Below are positions 34,801-46,510 of a DNA stretch of 64,000 bases, piece by piece. The position numbers and the translations under genes are program-made. Origin of the DNA: Sepiola atlantica. Lineage: Eukaryota; Mollusca; Cephalopoda; Sepiida; Sepiolidae. The notes under the pieces were generated by a model. That model ran no database searches. It saw nothing but the letters and a program-made list of their open reading frames with translations, and had not been told where the DNA came from. How positions within the stretch are numbered: position 1 is the stretch's first letter; every line of letters starts with the position of its first letter. Location: the NCBI GenBank assembly GCA_963556195.1, contig OY744517.1, positions 146,466,882 through 146,530,881 on the forward strand. The letters are read 5' to 3'.

Positions 34801-35420
34801 AAAAAATTAAATTATGAATTACTTAAGACTTCTACCCGCTATGGCTGATGGAAAGAATATACTCCCGTGGATTAAATAAGGGTTCCGTTCGAAATTCCGT
34901 ACAGATTCACAAATTCAACAGAAAGATTCCCGAGTTCGACAAGACGCACTTGAAGAAGGTCGCAGGTTGAATCGATCGGCGCGTTGTGAGAATAACATCC
35001 GAGATGAGAACAGCAGTTCGAATAATACAAACGGGGATGTAATGATTAGGGGATAAAAGCGAAATAGCGTCGCATTAAGATTGTTTTAATGCTAAAACAT
35101 TAGAAGTTATAATCTTATTTTAATATTAATAGTGTCAGCTAAACAATGTGAACAGCCATATTTTGGTTGGATGATGTGCGACGGTGATGCAATGTAATCA
35201 ACTATTTTACTAAAAACCCAACTGACCGGACATCGTCTCGCATTTCCCTAGCTTTGGATTAACAATTAAAAGTATTCTGACGTTTCTTAAAAATCGTAAA
35301 TAACTTTTTTGTCAATCAACAAGAATGTGATTGCGATATAAAATCAAACAAAAGCGATACCAAAATGATGATAATATAGAGCACATACTTCCGCAAAATT
35401 AAACGATAAAAGAATACCTT

Positions 35421-35493
35421 CGACCACGACGAGACTCGAACTCGCAATCTTCTGATTCGAAGTCAGACGCCTTATCCATTAGGCCACGCGGCC
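35421..35493 (-). tRNA. tRNA-Arg(UCG), copy 4
   Basis: Identical to copy 1 over 73 nt on the minus strand; TTTT begins about 9 nt downstream. Copies 4 and 5 are only 330 bp apart in the same orientation. Confidence 0.93.
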
Positions 35494-35519
35494 ACCGGTA
35501 CTTGTGACCTTATTGTCAT

Positions 35520-35567
35520 TTATATTTTTGTTATTTTTTCTAAGCATATAGGTCAACTTCATGTCAG
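35520..35567 (-). promoter_or_regulatory. External promoter-like elements of tRNA-Arg copy 4
   Basis: GACATGAAGTTGACCTATAT with GACC at -61; TATAAATG at about -31. Confidence 0.5.
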
Positions 35568-35750
35568 GCGGAGATAAAATGATAGAAACTTGTTACTGAA
35601 GATCCCCTAACGTTTGCATAATAACCATATGAAGTTATATAGCTTTAAAATGCCTTACTGATAATCTTTCGTAACTCAATAAGAACATGATTATGGTGTA
35701 AAAGTAAATAACAGCACTAGAATAGCACGAAATTACATTTTAAAAGTTAC

Positions 35751-35823
35751 GACCACGACGAGACTCGAATTCGCAATCTTCTGATTCGAAGTCAGACGCC
35801 TTATCCATTAGGCCACGCGGCCA
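35751..35823 (-). tRNA. tRNA-Arg(UCG), copy 5, with a T-stem change
   Basis: Differs from copy 1 at one base: the T stem reads GCGAA instead of GCGAG. That breaks the normally invariant G53-C61 pair and alters the first base of the B box (ATTCGAGTC for GTTCGAGTC). Transcription factor binding and folding may both be weakened, so this copy may be a young pseudogene. A TATA-like box and AATCTACATATTTA lie upstream as in the other copies. Confidence 0.85.
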
Positions 35824-35845
35824 CCGTCAGTTGTCATCTTATTCA

Positions 35846-35890
35846 CTTTTATATTTTACTTGTTTTTCTAAATATGTAGATTAAGTTTTT
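35846..35890 (-). promoter_or_regulatory. External promoter-like elements of tRNA-Arg copy 5
   Basis: TATAAAAG at about -30; AACTTAATCTACATATTTAG in the -60 position, lacking the GACC core. Confidence 0.4.
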
Positions 35891-36339
35891 GTTGGGTCGA
35901 AACAAAATGCTAGAAACGTGTTGCATTGGATAGGCGCAACATAAAAAAAAACTGACAATCGTAGTGTCTACTGTTCAACTTTGAAATCACCATCTTGAAC
36001 ACAATTAACTAAATGCTATCAAGATGATAATTTAAAGAACAGAAATATCCAGTTTGGAAAAATTGCAATTATGGGCCACTGCTAAATCACACGTTTTAAA
36101 GATATTTTTAGTTTTTCTTTAGATAACAATCCTCTGTAACTACAATGAATACGATTCTAATGTAATATTATGCAGATATTTGGATATAAAAGTAATATTT
36201 CATGTTTTAGGGAAAGAAAACCAGTAGTTTTGTTGTTTTTTAGATTTTCACATTTTAGTATCTTGCAATTTAAACCGACGGAACAGCTATTTTGAAAAGA
36301 AAGCGAAATCAGGAACTAATCTAATCGAATTTTTTTTTA

Positions 36340-37018
36340 ATGGAAATCGCTCCAGACAAGGCATGAAGCCACTTGATATAAGGAGTTAACAAGAACGAAA
36401 TATGATTATCGTAAAGACAAAGGATGCCTATTGGCCTTAGTCTCGAAAAGACTAAGGCTATAGGTAGGAGGAAAACAGTCAGCAGGAAGAGAGTTCCACA
36501 AGTCTGCAGTTCTTGGAAAGAAGCTACTGGAATAAGAAGCTGTATTACAATGAGGTATCAAAACAGCGACCTGATGCAGACCACTAGACCAACGAGTCAA
36601 ACGAGCTGAAACAAAAGAAGCGGGGAATAGGTCACATAACTCTGAAGAACACATGCCATAATAATATTTATAGAAAAGACAGAGACGAGCAACATCACGT
36701 CTATGAGAGAGACGGTGCAGAGAAGAAGAAAGGGTAAGGCCAATCAAATTACAGATACGTTTCTGCACCTTATCAAGGACACTCAAATGGGACAGAGATT
36801 CACTATCCCAAATATGACAACAGTACTCCATACATGGTCTGATTGTGGATTTGTAGAGATAGAGAATAGCCTCATGTGTGAGAAAGTGTTTGGAGCGATA
36901 GAGAGAACCCAATTTACGAGAAGCAGAAAGAGCAATGTATCTAATGTATGAACTCCAAGAAAAATTTGATGAGAGAGAAAGACCAAGAAGTTTCAGAGTC
37001 GATTTCTTATTTTTTCCA
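36340..37018 (-). pseudogene. LINE family A, C-terminal third
   Basis: A 168-codon minus-strand frame (36406-36912) encodes the RT-downstream domain: LGSLYRSKHFLT, LYLYKSTIRPCMEYCCHIWD, LDKVQKRICNLIG, LHRLSHRRDVARLCLFYKYY and FFPRTADLWNSLPADCFPP. The preceding LGLSLSSNFSWSSYI segment is in another frame up to about 37018, where the copy is cut. No catalytic RT motif remains. Confidence 0.85.
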
Positions 37019-37024
37019 CTTAAA

Positions 37025-37125
37025 TCTGACTTGTCCTCGTGTAACCATTAAAATAGTGCACGTAGTCATTAAAATAGTGTACCATTAAAATAGCGCATGT
37101 AACCATTAAAATAATGTAACCATTT
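37025..37125. repeat. ACCATTAAAATAGTG short tandem repeat
   Basis: Five imperfect units of GTAACCATTAAAATARTG. The same unit occurs three times at 41342-41395. Confidence 0.8.
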
Positions 37126-37155
37126 GTGGAGAATTGGCAGTGGTCAGGAGTGAGA

Positions 37156-37334
37156 AAGGGCAAAGCATGGACGGCGGCACCGCGGGGTGGGCGGGGGGGG
37201 GGGGACTCAAGCCCCCTCACTTTACGATCATCAATAATTAAGTTATATATGCATATGTGTAACCGCCCTCCCCCCCACACTTTTTAAGAGAAGCCCCCCC
37301 CTCACCTTTATAACAGTCTCGCCGGCCCTGCAAT
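37156..37334. mobile_element. Candidate hAT-like MITE
   Basis: Minus strand starts CAGGGCCGGCGAGACTG at 37331 and ends in GCGGTGCCGCCGTCCATG. GGGGCTT occurs near both ends with long G runs. CAGGGCCGGC is a common hAT MITE terminus; no clear 8-bp duplication is visible. Confidence 0.4.
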
Positions 37335-37601
37335 GTACTTACATTATGTTGTTGGATTCTTAACTCACTAAAGATTGTTAGTAGTAGTACTGTGGGGGGG
37401 GGGGGGGTACAGAAAAAAGACAACACCGGAAGACGGTTGCATGTAGTAGTTTAAATGAATGTGTACTCTAAAGAGAGGGAGGGGTCATACAACGTTATAC
37501 CAGCGTAACCCTTTGAAGACGTGTGTCTGGCTTTGGAGTTTGGGAAGATATGATCGACGACGATGAAAAGAGTTAAAGACAAGAATGAAATACAAATGCT
37601 G

Positions 37602-37682
37602 CTTATTTTCTTTCTTTTTTTTTAGAGATCGCGTCACATCAATTAGATGTGACGCGATCTCTAAAAAAAAAAAAAATAAGCA
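37602..37682. repeat. Near-perfect 80-nt hairpin
   Basis: TTTAGAGATCGCGTCACATC (37621-37640), loop AATTA, then an exact complement (37646-37665), continuing into T-rich/A-rich arms. Total arm about 38 nt. Confidence 0.85.
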
Positions 37683-37689
37683 CAAAAAA

Positions 37690-38600
37690 ACTTTAGTTGT
37701 TTTCTTCTTAATATTATATTAACTGTCGATTAGAATTTTTACAGAAAACAAGTGCTTTTGTTTCAATTGACGTGTACATATGTTGGGAAGGGATTAAAAA
37801 TTACATTAAGAAAAAAGAGAAGAGATAAAATAGCAATGCCGTAGTTTATACATTTTTGTGTTGTTGTTGGTTGGTTTTTCTTCTGCTGTGTGATGGTGAT
37901 CGGGTTTTCGTTTTTGGAATCGACTTTATCCCACTTGCTCTGAGTATAACATACCTTTGTGGGGCGAATCCCCAACAGACGGAGATAAGCGAGTGTGTCA
38001 GGCCCCTGGTGCACTTGCGAGGGTGAGCTTGGGGGCATAGCGGTACACCATTACATTACTTTATAGGAATGTAAGTCTAGGAGGGAGATTGGTGAACACT
38101 TCACAATATTGCTTCACATAGAGGTCTTCCAGAATCACGAGGTCGCGGCGCTCATTTGTCCCCCATCCCTCATCGCAGGTTTTCTAGGAGGATAACAGAT
38201 CTTATGAGGGGGGTATTGCGTGATGTGTGACTTATTTAGGAATCTCACGAGGTCTCCGACTGTTAAGCAGGCCCGTAGATTGGTGGTGTATTGTGTATTG
38301 ATGAAGGAGTGGTAGTTAAGGAACACTGACGGAAAGGTAATGGGTAATGCAGTTAGAAATTCTGTATTGACTTGGTCATAGGATTTAGTGGAACACGACA
38401 CATTTATTGCTGGAGGATGATGGACAAAGTGACATCAGGGAACTGAAATATTATATAGGAATATGACGCAGTGAAACCCTGTTAATGGGGGTTGTGTCCT
38501 TCACCTCGCACGGGATGCGAAATCGGTTCTACAACTCAATGACAGACGGAGAATGACTGAGAACCATGTGTTTAGGAATAGAAAGTATAAAAAGGATGTG
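37690..38600. other. No gene recognised
   Basis: Mixed sequence with no convincing frame; homology with other parts of the window not seen. Confidence 0.35.
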
Positions 38601-38608
38601 TGAGGTAG

Positions 38609-39184
38609 TGTGACACTATGTATGGCGCAAAGTTCGAGACCCGGTCAAGGATAGGAAATGACTCATAAGCGTACACAAAAGAAAATACGGGAGTGGTTCG
38701 TTTCTATTGTTCAGAGGTGACAAAGAAACCAGACATGAGAAATTTGGGAGTGATAGTGTTTTACGACATTTGACGACAGTGGGTTAATTTTTATGGCAGG
38801 CGACGGTTTACGGTAAAAGTTGACGACCTTGGCACTCTGAAGGGAGACATTCAGTTTAGTATCGGCTTCAAGGGAGAATAGATCTAGCCGAGCAAACGAT
38901 GAGATGGACTTATCAACCTAGTGGCGGTGGTGGCCTTGACAGATGAATTATCGGAGTTTGAAGTCAGCTTCTTTCGAGAGCAGGTCGTAAACAAAGCTCG
39001 GCAAATGTTTAGCAAGTGATGAAATGAGCTGACGACTTGAGTAACGACAATGGGGGTCTCGACAGTCCGCACTCATAGTTCCAACTAACTTATACACAAT
39101 GTATATGCGCTTGTGTTCTTTCTCGAGAGTTGTGTTGCTTTTATTTAACTTATGGACCAGTACTGTGCCCTCGACAATTCGTCA
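38609..39184 (+). mobile_element. LTR-like dispersed repeat, copy 2
   Basis: Starts TGTGACACTATG and ends CTCGACAATTCGTCA. Shares GATGAGAT.G.CTKA, GAGCTGACGACTTGAGTAACG and CTTATACACAATGTAT blocks with copies 1 and 3. No target duplication found. Confidence 0.5.
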
Positions 39185-39509
39185 GTGGATAGAAAACTCG
39201 GCTAGACGATGAAGACAAGAAGAAGGCCAAGGACACACAACGTTGGGTTTGACGGTCGTCGAGTGGGACAACATGTTTACAATTGGCTCCGATGACCGGG
39301 ATCGACCCTTGCAAGCAAAAGAAAATAGACACAAAAATGTTGTACAACTGATGTCGTTTGACCAAGGATCGACCCTTACAAGAAAAGAAAGACAGAAATG
39401 GACATAGAAGAGAGCAGACTTCTGTTAAAATACAAGAAGCGAAAGAAAAATGAAATTGATCGAGAAAGAATGAAAGAAGAAGAAAAAACGGAACGAACAA
39501 TGAAAATAC

Positions 39510-40241
39510 CGACTGGGTGATATCCGAACTGGAATCTCTAGGGTGCATTTAGCCGTCTCACCAGCCCAAGTGTATTTGAGTACCCTCAAAAAACAACAAA
39601 GCAATCTCTTTTTGGATAGACTCCTATCCACTGGTACATGCTTCCCATACTAGAGAGATTAAATCAACTTCGACCCTCCATCGAAGTAGAAAAAACAGGA
39701 AGAATTTTAAACTCACCTCCCACAGAAAGACTTTTGACACACCTTCTACCAAGAGGGTTTTCAAATCACCTCTTATATAAACAGGCATTCTGCCATTTTG
39801 CTTTCTCCCCTCCCCCTAAAAAATCAGGAGGACTCTTTTTCATCTCCTACCAAGAGGACTTTATCAACACCTCTCATATAATTCCGCCATTTTGTTTTCT
39901 CCACAAAACGAACAATGAAAGCAAAATGGCGGAATACCTGTTTATATGAGAGCTGTGGATAAATATAAGAGGTGATTTAAAAGTTCTCTTGGTAGAAGGT
40001 GTGTTAAAAGTCCTTCTGTGGCAGATAAATGAAAATTCCACTTGGTTTTATCTTTTCTACCTCGACGGATGGGGCGGGGTTGATTCCCTCTCTCTAGTAT
40101 GGGAAGCATGTACCAGTGGTCAGAAGCTTGTCCAAAACGGAATTGCTTTGTTATATGTTTTAAGGATATTAAAATACCCTTTGGCTAGGGAGAGAGTTAA
40201 ATGCGCCCTTGTGATTCCGGTTCGGAGATTACCCAGTCAGT
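39510..40241. repeat. Large palindrome of about 730 bp
   Basis: The left arm (39510 to about 39800) and right arm (about 39915 to 40241) are reverse complements with roughly 80 percent identity: GACTGGGTGATATCCGAACT / CCGGTTCGGAGATTACCCAG at the outside, ACTGGTACATGCTTCCCATA / TATGGGAAGCATGTACCAGT in the middle, TATATAAACAGGCATTCTGC / GCGGAATACCTGTTTATATG inside. The centre (39820-39910) is a further partial copy. Both arms translate, outward, to similar LRxLKYxxAxExxKCxLxIPVR peptides. Confidence 0.85.
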
Positions 40242-40292
40242 TTCTGTTTTGTTGTTCTTATTTTGTGCTGACTATTATTTCTTGCTGTTTAA

Positions 40293-40556
40293 TAACTCAT
40301 GTAATATGAATGTATGATTTGGTTTATAACTTATGTAATATGAATGTATGATTTGGTTTATAACTTATATAATATAAATGTATGATTTGGTTTATAACTT
40401 ATGTAATATGAATGTATGATTTGGTTTATAACTTATGTAATATAAATGTATGATTTGGTTTATAACTTATGTAATATGAATGTATGATTTGGTTTATAAC
40501 TTATGTACTGTGAATGTATAAATTGTGTATAATTTATGTAATATGATTGTATGATC
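40293..40556. repeat. 34-bp minisatellite, about 8 copies
   Basis: Unit ATGTAATATGAATGTATGAT followed by TTGGTTTATAACTT; nearly identical copies except the last two. Confidence 0.95.
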
Positions 40557-40600
40557 TTTTTTTAATTTATTTAATAAATGAGAAGTTGGACATGGAGGCG

Positions 40601-41236
40601 TGTGATACTATGGACTACCTTACCCGCCAAGCCAGGACCCCGGAGAATGTGAAAAAATGATTCACCAGAAAACCAAAAGTTATCGGAAGTGAGATAAGTT
40701 GGATAGGTAGATGGGGTGACTGAGAAGACGAGCACGGAAGATGTCAGTTTCCGCTGAGTAGCGGGGGGGTTACTGAGACAAAGACATGATTTGTAAGATG
40801 GCTGGTCTAAATTAAATATATTTCGTAGTCAGAGTTGTTCGAGTCAGTTTGAGGCTCGTAAAGGGCCCCGAAATAGTTTGGTTTCGAGCAGATTGGGGTA
40901 GACCCGAGTGAGGCGAAGTAGATTGCAGATTGGCGTAGATCCGAGGAGGGAACGTTCGGTAGAGATTTAGATCAGGTCGAGCAGACGATGAGATAAGCTG
41001 ACGACTTCGACCAAATGATAATGATGCCTCGACAGACAAATTATCTCAGTTACGTCTTAGCTGATATACTGAAACTTAACTAAGATGTGGACGTTAGTGT
41101 CTGAGGGTTCTTTTCCTCGACGGTGTCACACACACACAGACACACACAGAACACAAGTGACTTATACACAATGTATCTGAGTTTGTGCTTTTCTTTGAAT
41201 ACTTGTAAATCAGTGCACGCGCCCTCGGCGATCGTC
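40601..41236 (+). mobile_element. LTR-like dispersed repeat, copy 3
   Basis: Starts TGTGATACTATGGACT as in copy 1 and ends CCTCGGCGATCGTCA as in copy 2, and includes ACAAATTATCTCAGT and CTTATACACAATGTAT. Too diverged from 38609-39184 for the two to be an obvious LTR pair. Confidence 0.5.
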
Positions 41237-41837
41237 AAGATGAGAGACGACGACGACACGGCCAGAACAGAAGATGAAGAAAAAGAAAACCACGACACGA
41301 ACGTTGGAGTCATGATCGGCGGTGTGCAGCATATTGTCTTACATAACCATTAAAATAATGTAACCATTAAAATAGTACATGTAACTATTAAAATAATTAC
41401 GATATGTTTTAATGCGAAAATTTTAAAATTGTAAATAAAAAATAACTACCAGTTTATTTTCCCAAAAGTTTTAAATATTACTTTTTTTAGAGAATAACAA
41501 ATCTGAGCATAACATTAAATTGTATTTACTGTAGTTGACAATTTTGAACTTTCTTCACTGAATCAATTTCGTTTCGCTTATTCTCTGTTTTGTATTATCT
41601 CCTCTTAACAATGTTAAGCCATTTTTCAACTATTTTATAGCACTCATTTGTACCCGATATTTTTTCCGAATCTTGTTTGAATAACCGTGTTAGCGACAAA
41701 GTAGAGGTTATTCAATTATTTTTAAACATTCTTTCTCCAATAATTTATTTTTCAAATCAATTTTGGTCAATTTTTGTTTTAGTTTTTGGGATTTATAAAG
41801 GAATTGTTTTGGGGAGGGCAATGTTTCAACTTTGTGT

Positions 41838-41945
41838 GGGTATGTGTGTGGGTGGGTGTGTGGGTGGGTGTGTGGGTGGGTGTGCATGTGCATGTGCATG
41901 TAGGTGTGTTGTGTGTGTGGGGCGGGGTGTTGTGTGTATGCACAT
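41838..41945. repeat. (GTGTGGGTGG)n and GTGCAT simple repeats
   Basis: GTGTGGGTGG units, then CATGTG units, then G/T-rich sequence. Confidence 0.85.
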
Positions 41946-42669
41946 GCGCGCAAAAACTTACTGTCATTTCCGTGAGACCACAAATACAAAAATATTATGA
42001 TCTGCTTCAATTTCGACCTCTCAAAAACGGTACCGGTTCTTATCAAAAAGTATGTTCGACACACATGGTATCCCTAGATAATTTCGTTGTCGGCTTTCGA
42101 TCTAATTTGCCATTTGCAAGTTTCCTTGTCTGGGCATTTAATATAAAAAGACTTCTATAGACTGTAATGTACGTCATTTCAGGGCATATGTAGAATGGCA
42201 AAACACCGGACGTACGCTCACAGGGGACATCAACCACAAAAACACCGGTTACTTCCGGTTAGCCTGACTCGGCGTTCTAACACACTTGTAAATAGTGGAA
42301 GTCATATAAAATGTTAAATCAACACCTCCACGTTGGTTTACTTGTAAGAAACACTATATAGACTTCTCGTTACGGTCTTATTTTTAAGGTATATAAAATA
42401 ACGTAGGAATAGGTAATTAAACGTTCTATAAGCTAGCTGCAGAATACACACTAACATTGCCGTGTGTCATCTAAGCCTTACGATCTTGGGCCAAGGTGTT
42501 CGCTTGGTTTATGTTCATGTTCGTCCATTCACAAACGTTGTCTATCCATCTTTTTCTTTTGTCTACCTTTGGGCCAGCTTCCTTGTATTATACCTTCAAA
42601 GCATATTTTGCCTAGCCCCACACTGGAACGCTAAACAATCTATAGACTTTACATTTGATAACAGCGGAT

Positions 42670-43140
42670 ATTGATGAGATGTCAGTGAGTTTTCGCAACT
42701 CTGCAATATTGATATGATCAGATAATTTATGATCAGTAATGAAGCGTATGATGTGGCTTTGGAAAGTTTCTATTTTCTGGTGTAATTTTACAGTCTAGTT
42801 GGCAGATTCAAGTCTGTATAAGACTACAGGAAGGACATATGCGTTATAGATTTTCGCTTTGATTTTGTATGGTATGTGTTTAGAAGTTAGGGCGGTTTTG
42901 TTTCTTGTGGAGGCGGACCAACCTAAGCCGATTCAGCTGTTTGCCCATCGTTAGGTGAAGACAGCTTGTGTCCAAGGTAAACAAACTCTGTAACTTGTTC
43001 GATTTGTTATCCGTTGATGTTGATGTTAAGAGGAGTTTGCTTTTCATCAGTGGTCATGCATTTAGTTTTGGGCGTGTTAATAGAAAAACCAACTTCTGTC
43101 CATTGCTTCACAAGATTATCCAGAAATAACTGCAAATCAG
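42670..43140 (-). pseudogene. LINE reverse transcriptase fragment (family B)
   Basis: Minus strand reads LQLFLDNLVKQWTEVGFSIN, TPKTKCMT, LNINING and, in the next frame, VTEFVYLGHKLSS. This is the post-YADD region (GL.IN..KTK.M...I.G..IE.V..F.YLG) typical of other non-LTR elements. The catalytic YADD block would be just beyond 43140, where a 17-bp minisatellite has replaced it. Confidence 0.65.
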
Positions 43141-43161
43141 AGCTGGAGTTACTGGTAATTT

Positions 43162-43304
43162 GAAGATATAAAGAACTTGAAAATATAAAGAACATGAAAA
43201 TATAAAGAACTTGAAAATATAAAGAACTTGAAAATATAAAGAACTTGAAAATATAAAGAACATGAAAATATAAAGAACTTGAAAATATAAAGAACTTGAA
43301 GCAT
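43162..43304. repeat. 17-bp minisatellite, about 8 copies
   Basis: Unit GAAAATATAAAGAACTT with ACATG/ACTTG variants. Confidence 0.95.
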
Positions 43305-43560
43305 AAAAACTTTTACCAAAATGATCGGAAGTGCTCCATATTATCATAATTCTGGTGTCGTCGTTGTTTGGTTTCATATCTTAATCACATTCTTGTTGAT
43401 TGACAAACACATATTCTGATATCATTTGATCATTACGATTTTTGAAGCGACGTCATTTTTCATTGTTACTGCTATAGAAGTGTTAGACATTGTTATAGAA
43501 TTATAACTCTCAATGTTTTACAATTTTCTTAACATCTGTAATGTGGGGATATTTGAGGTG
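43305..43560 (+). repeat. Orphan 3' flank of the duplicated tRNA-Arg unit
   Basis: TCATAATTCTGGTGTCGTCG, TTTGGTTTCATATCTTAATC, ACATTCTTGTTGATTGACAA and GCAGACAGACATGACATCTC correspond in order to 46.62-46.84 kb, downstream of tRNA copy 6. No tRNA precedes it here; the 17-bp minisatellite lies where the gene would be expected. Confidence 0.65.
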
Positions 43561-45070
43561 CAGACAGACATGACATCTCCATTGGTTAACCTTTGAATTC
43601 CAGTATAATTGCGAATTGATTGTTCATTTATGAGTCGTTAATAAGTTCAGTGCAAACATTAATCTGTAGAAGATTAGACAATATCAAAGAAAGCATGACA
43701 AAGGCTATCCATACATAAATGTATAGATTCTATTCACAACTTGTGAAGAAAAGCAAAAATAAAGAGTTGTGGATAATGAGAGCTCAAAGTGTCCAAGAAT
43801 GTTCGACGTGAATAAAGTTGTTTTTTTCTGTGTTAGTATTCATTTTCATTACTTTCATCACTCTGTAAAGGAAAACATATGTACTAAACTCAATACTATG
43901 GGGCACACATAATAAGGGAAAATGCGACCAAATACAATATGCTTTTTATTTACATCTTAACAAACGTAAAGTAGACTTGCAACACAACATAAAAAAACAT
44001 ACCATAAAAGGGAGTGGTGGTCACTACCATGTGTGGTAGGTTTCGAATCTAAGACAGAGTTCCTTCATATTCAACCACATGGAATTCTGTCCAACATTGT
44101 GAAACTCTTCTCTCTCTTCCAGTAGTCTGTGTCTCTCTGCCCAAATGGGGTATTCCCACCAGTGTTTTTAGCAACAGGTGTCATTCTCCGTTGTTCCCCT
44201 ACAGTCTGTAAGAAAAGGTTGAGTAGCCATGTTTGTTTCGGCTGGCGACGTGTGAGTTTGCGTGTGATCAACTAGGATAAAAAAGACAAATAAAAATTTA
44301 GTGGTATCTCTCATCGCTCTCCATGAGTCCATATTGTATGGATGGTATACTAAATAAAAGTTTATATTTAAAGTGGATATTTATAATTTAACTTTTGTTG
44401 ATTGTTTGGTTACCTATCGGAAATGGGAAATAATGGGTACTTAACAGTTAGATCATATATTGTAATGTGAACAACACGGTAGATCACATATTGGAAAAGC
44501 ACCAGCTTGACACTGTTTTATCAGGTAGAGAGCGTATGTATGAACTTGTGTGTGCGTGAGTTCGTTGAGTAATGTGTATATGCTGTCCTGTGCGTACAGT
44601 AATTCGTGAATGTCTCTCGTGTGTCTGTTACTTGCCGAGGGCCTTCGGTCCAAAAGGCTTAGACTTGATTGGTGACGTACGCACGTGTGTCGAATCTAAA
44701 AAAAAAACGCAAACGAAAGAAAGTTGTGTTTTGGAGTTTTATATTACGCGCGAAATTTGAAACGAATATTCTCGCACTTTTAATTGGTTAAGAGAACCTG
44801 CTGCTTGAGCCTTTGTCCAATTAAGAGTCTATACTTAAAAACAACATTCGTTGCTGCTGCTGCTTCTTATAAATCTTAGTAAAAGTTTATATGAGTATAT
44901 TGACACGAACTGCATTATCACGACTTGGTGAAAATCGAGAAATGACAAAAGCTGACCTGGGAGGATAACTAGTTGTGTGTTATTAAATATCCCGTCCCTG
45001 ACCCTGAAGGATGTGACGTCAGTCACGTGACTCTATCCTCCTGCCTTTCAACCTGGCTACATGTCACATT
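43561..45070. repeat. Unclassified dispersed repeat, copy 2
   Basis: Collinear blocks with 15.24-16.93 kb (see there). Its right part (44.85-44.97 kb, ATCTTAGTAAAAGTTTATAT...GAACTGCAT.ATCACGAC) recurs at 46.85-46.95 kb. Confidence 0.5.
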
Positions 45071-45730
45071 CACACGTCCTTGTTGATATGGATAATTTAC
45101 ATATTCTATCGACACTCTCTCTCTCATGTATCAGTTCTTTATTCGCATAGATACGTCTTCTCTATCACTTCGTAACAATTAACTCTTAATTCTCTACATT
45201 GAGTTACCAGTCAGGGGTACGTCCTCGACGATCAATCCGACAGAGGGGGGGCGTTGTTCCGTCTTCTGGCTCTGCTCTGTTGCGCTGAGTTATTTATTTC
45301 CGGTGGTCATAGGAGGTTCAACCTACAAGCTGTACCTTTTCTGTTTGAGAAGGGGTTGGTGTATGGCCAATCGCTTTAGGCCAGGTAATGACGACGAAGC
45401 TGCACGTGATTTTTTGCGGGGTCAGAGTGCACTAGCTCATGTGCGTTGCTTTACCATCCCCCACCTTCCGGCCCTGAGCCACATCATCCCGCATTGAAAG
45501 GAAGTTAAATACCTTTTTAACAAGTAACCCCAAACCAAATACATGTAACAAACCTTTTTTTCTCCCCTATTTTTGCTAGTATATATGATGTAAGTGTTGA
45601 GTTTGCTAATTGTAATAAAAACTGGAAGCCAAACATAACTTAAGGATAAGTTTTATTTAACTATTCGTTGCTTACTGCGACAAATAGTATTCAATATTCA
45701 CTCTTAATATATACACGAATGTAGAAGATT
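45071..45730. other. No gene recognised
   Basis: CT-rich stretch near 45115 and ordinary AT-rich sequence. Confidence 0.35.
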
Positions 45731-45759
45731 CCATCATTAATCAAAGGGGTGAGACGGGC

Positions 45760-46045
45760 ATCAATTACCTTTGATACTACACTGATGAACAACCGATTAA
45801 CGTACGCTACCCCATACGGAGAATGGTCTCGTAACAACAGAATATACGATACATTACTCCCTCAAAGGAGGAGGTAATTCCTGGGGATACTCTCGTGAAA
45901 ACAGAACATATACTGCACTAATTTCCCCCCTGAATTGAGCATTAAGAGATAGTACAATAGTACATTAATCGAAGTAATAGTATAGTTTCGAATTCAGACA
46001 CACAGATACCAAATCTCCATTAGTAATAGAATGTTACAAAATAAC
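45760..46045 (-). repeat. Diverged relative of the dispersed repeat at 15.25 kb
   Basis: GAATGGTCTCGTAACAACAGAA, GATAGTACAATAGTACATTA and GAAGTAATAGTATAGTTTCG match 15281-15380 in order. A further piece with GGTCTCATGGCCACAGAACA...ACTATACTACC lies at 47150-47186. The GAACAGATACTAYAC strings resemble the reverse complement of the U2-like SINE head. Confidence 0.5.
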
Positions 46046-46437
46046 ATCTTACTCGTAACGGTCTTATTTTTAAGGTATAGAAAATAACGTAGGAATAGGT
46101 AATACAAAACCGCTAATATACGAAACGAAATTGATCCCGTCAAGAGAGTTCAAAAGTACCCTGTAGTTACTGAGGGTTGTTATCTGAAGAAGGACTAGAA
46201 ATGTCTTTAAAACGCGTGGTTTAGCGGCGCTTCTCAATTGCACTTTTACCCAAAACTGGACATTTATGTTCTTAAAACTATTCATTTGTGCTTAGTTCAC
46301 CGCTGCGAAATCAACCGGTGAAGAGTAGACACCACGTTTGTTAAAAATCTTCTTTTCTTCCGCTGACTAACCCGGCGTGTTTTACAAACACTCCCTGCCT
46401 ATCCAATGTTATACGCTTCATCCATTTTGTCACCTCC

Positions 46438-46488
46438 TCACATGAAGATGGCCTATATATTTAGTTAAACGACGAAAATATAAAAGAA
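46438..46488 (+). promoter_or_regulatory. External promoter-like elements of tRNA-Arg copy 6
   Basis: CACATGAAGATGGCCTATAT with GGCC at -61; TATAAAAG at -32. Confidence 0.5.
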
Positions 46489-46510
46489 CAATAAATTAAA
46501 TGTGGAAGGT

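Noticed and set aside
38609..41236. A complete LTR retrotransposon bounded by the two LTR-like copies
   Set aside because: The two copies are too different to be a pair from one insertion, no target duplication is seen, and the interior is a palindrome and a minisatellite without pol.
41123..41353. Plus-strand frame with RDDDDTARTEDEEKEN
   Set aside because: Short, and it runs across the end of an LTR-like repeat and a CACACA tract. It might be the start of a gag-like frame, but nothing follows.
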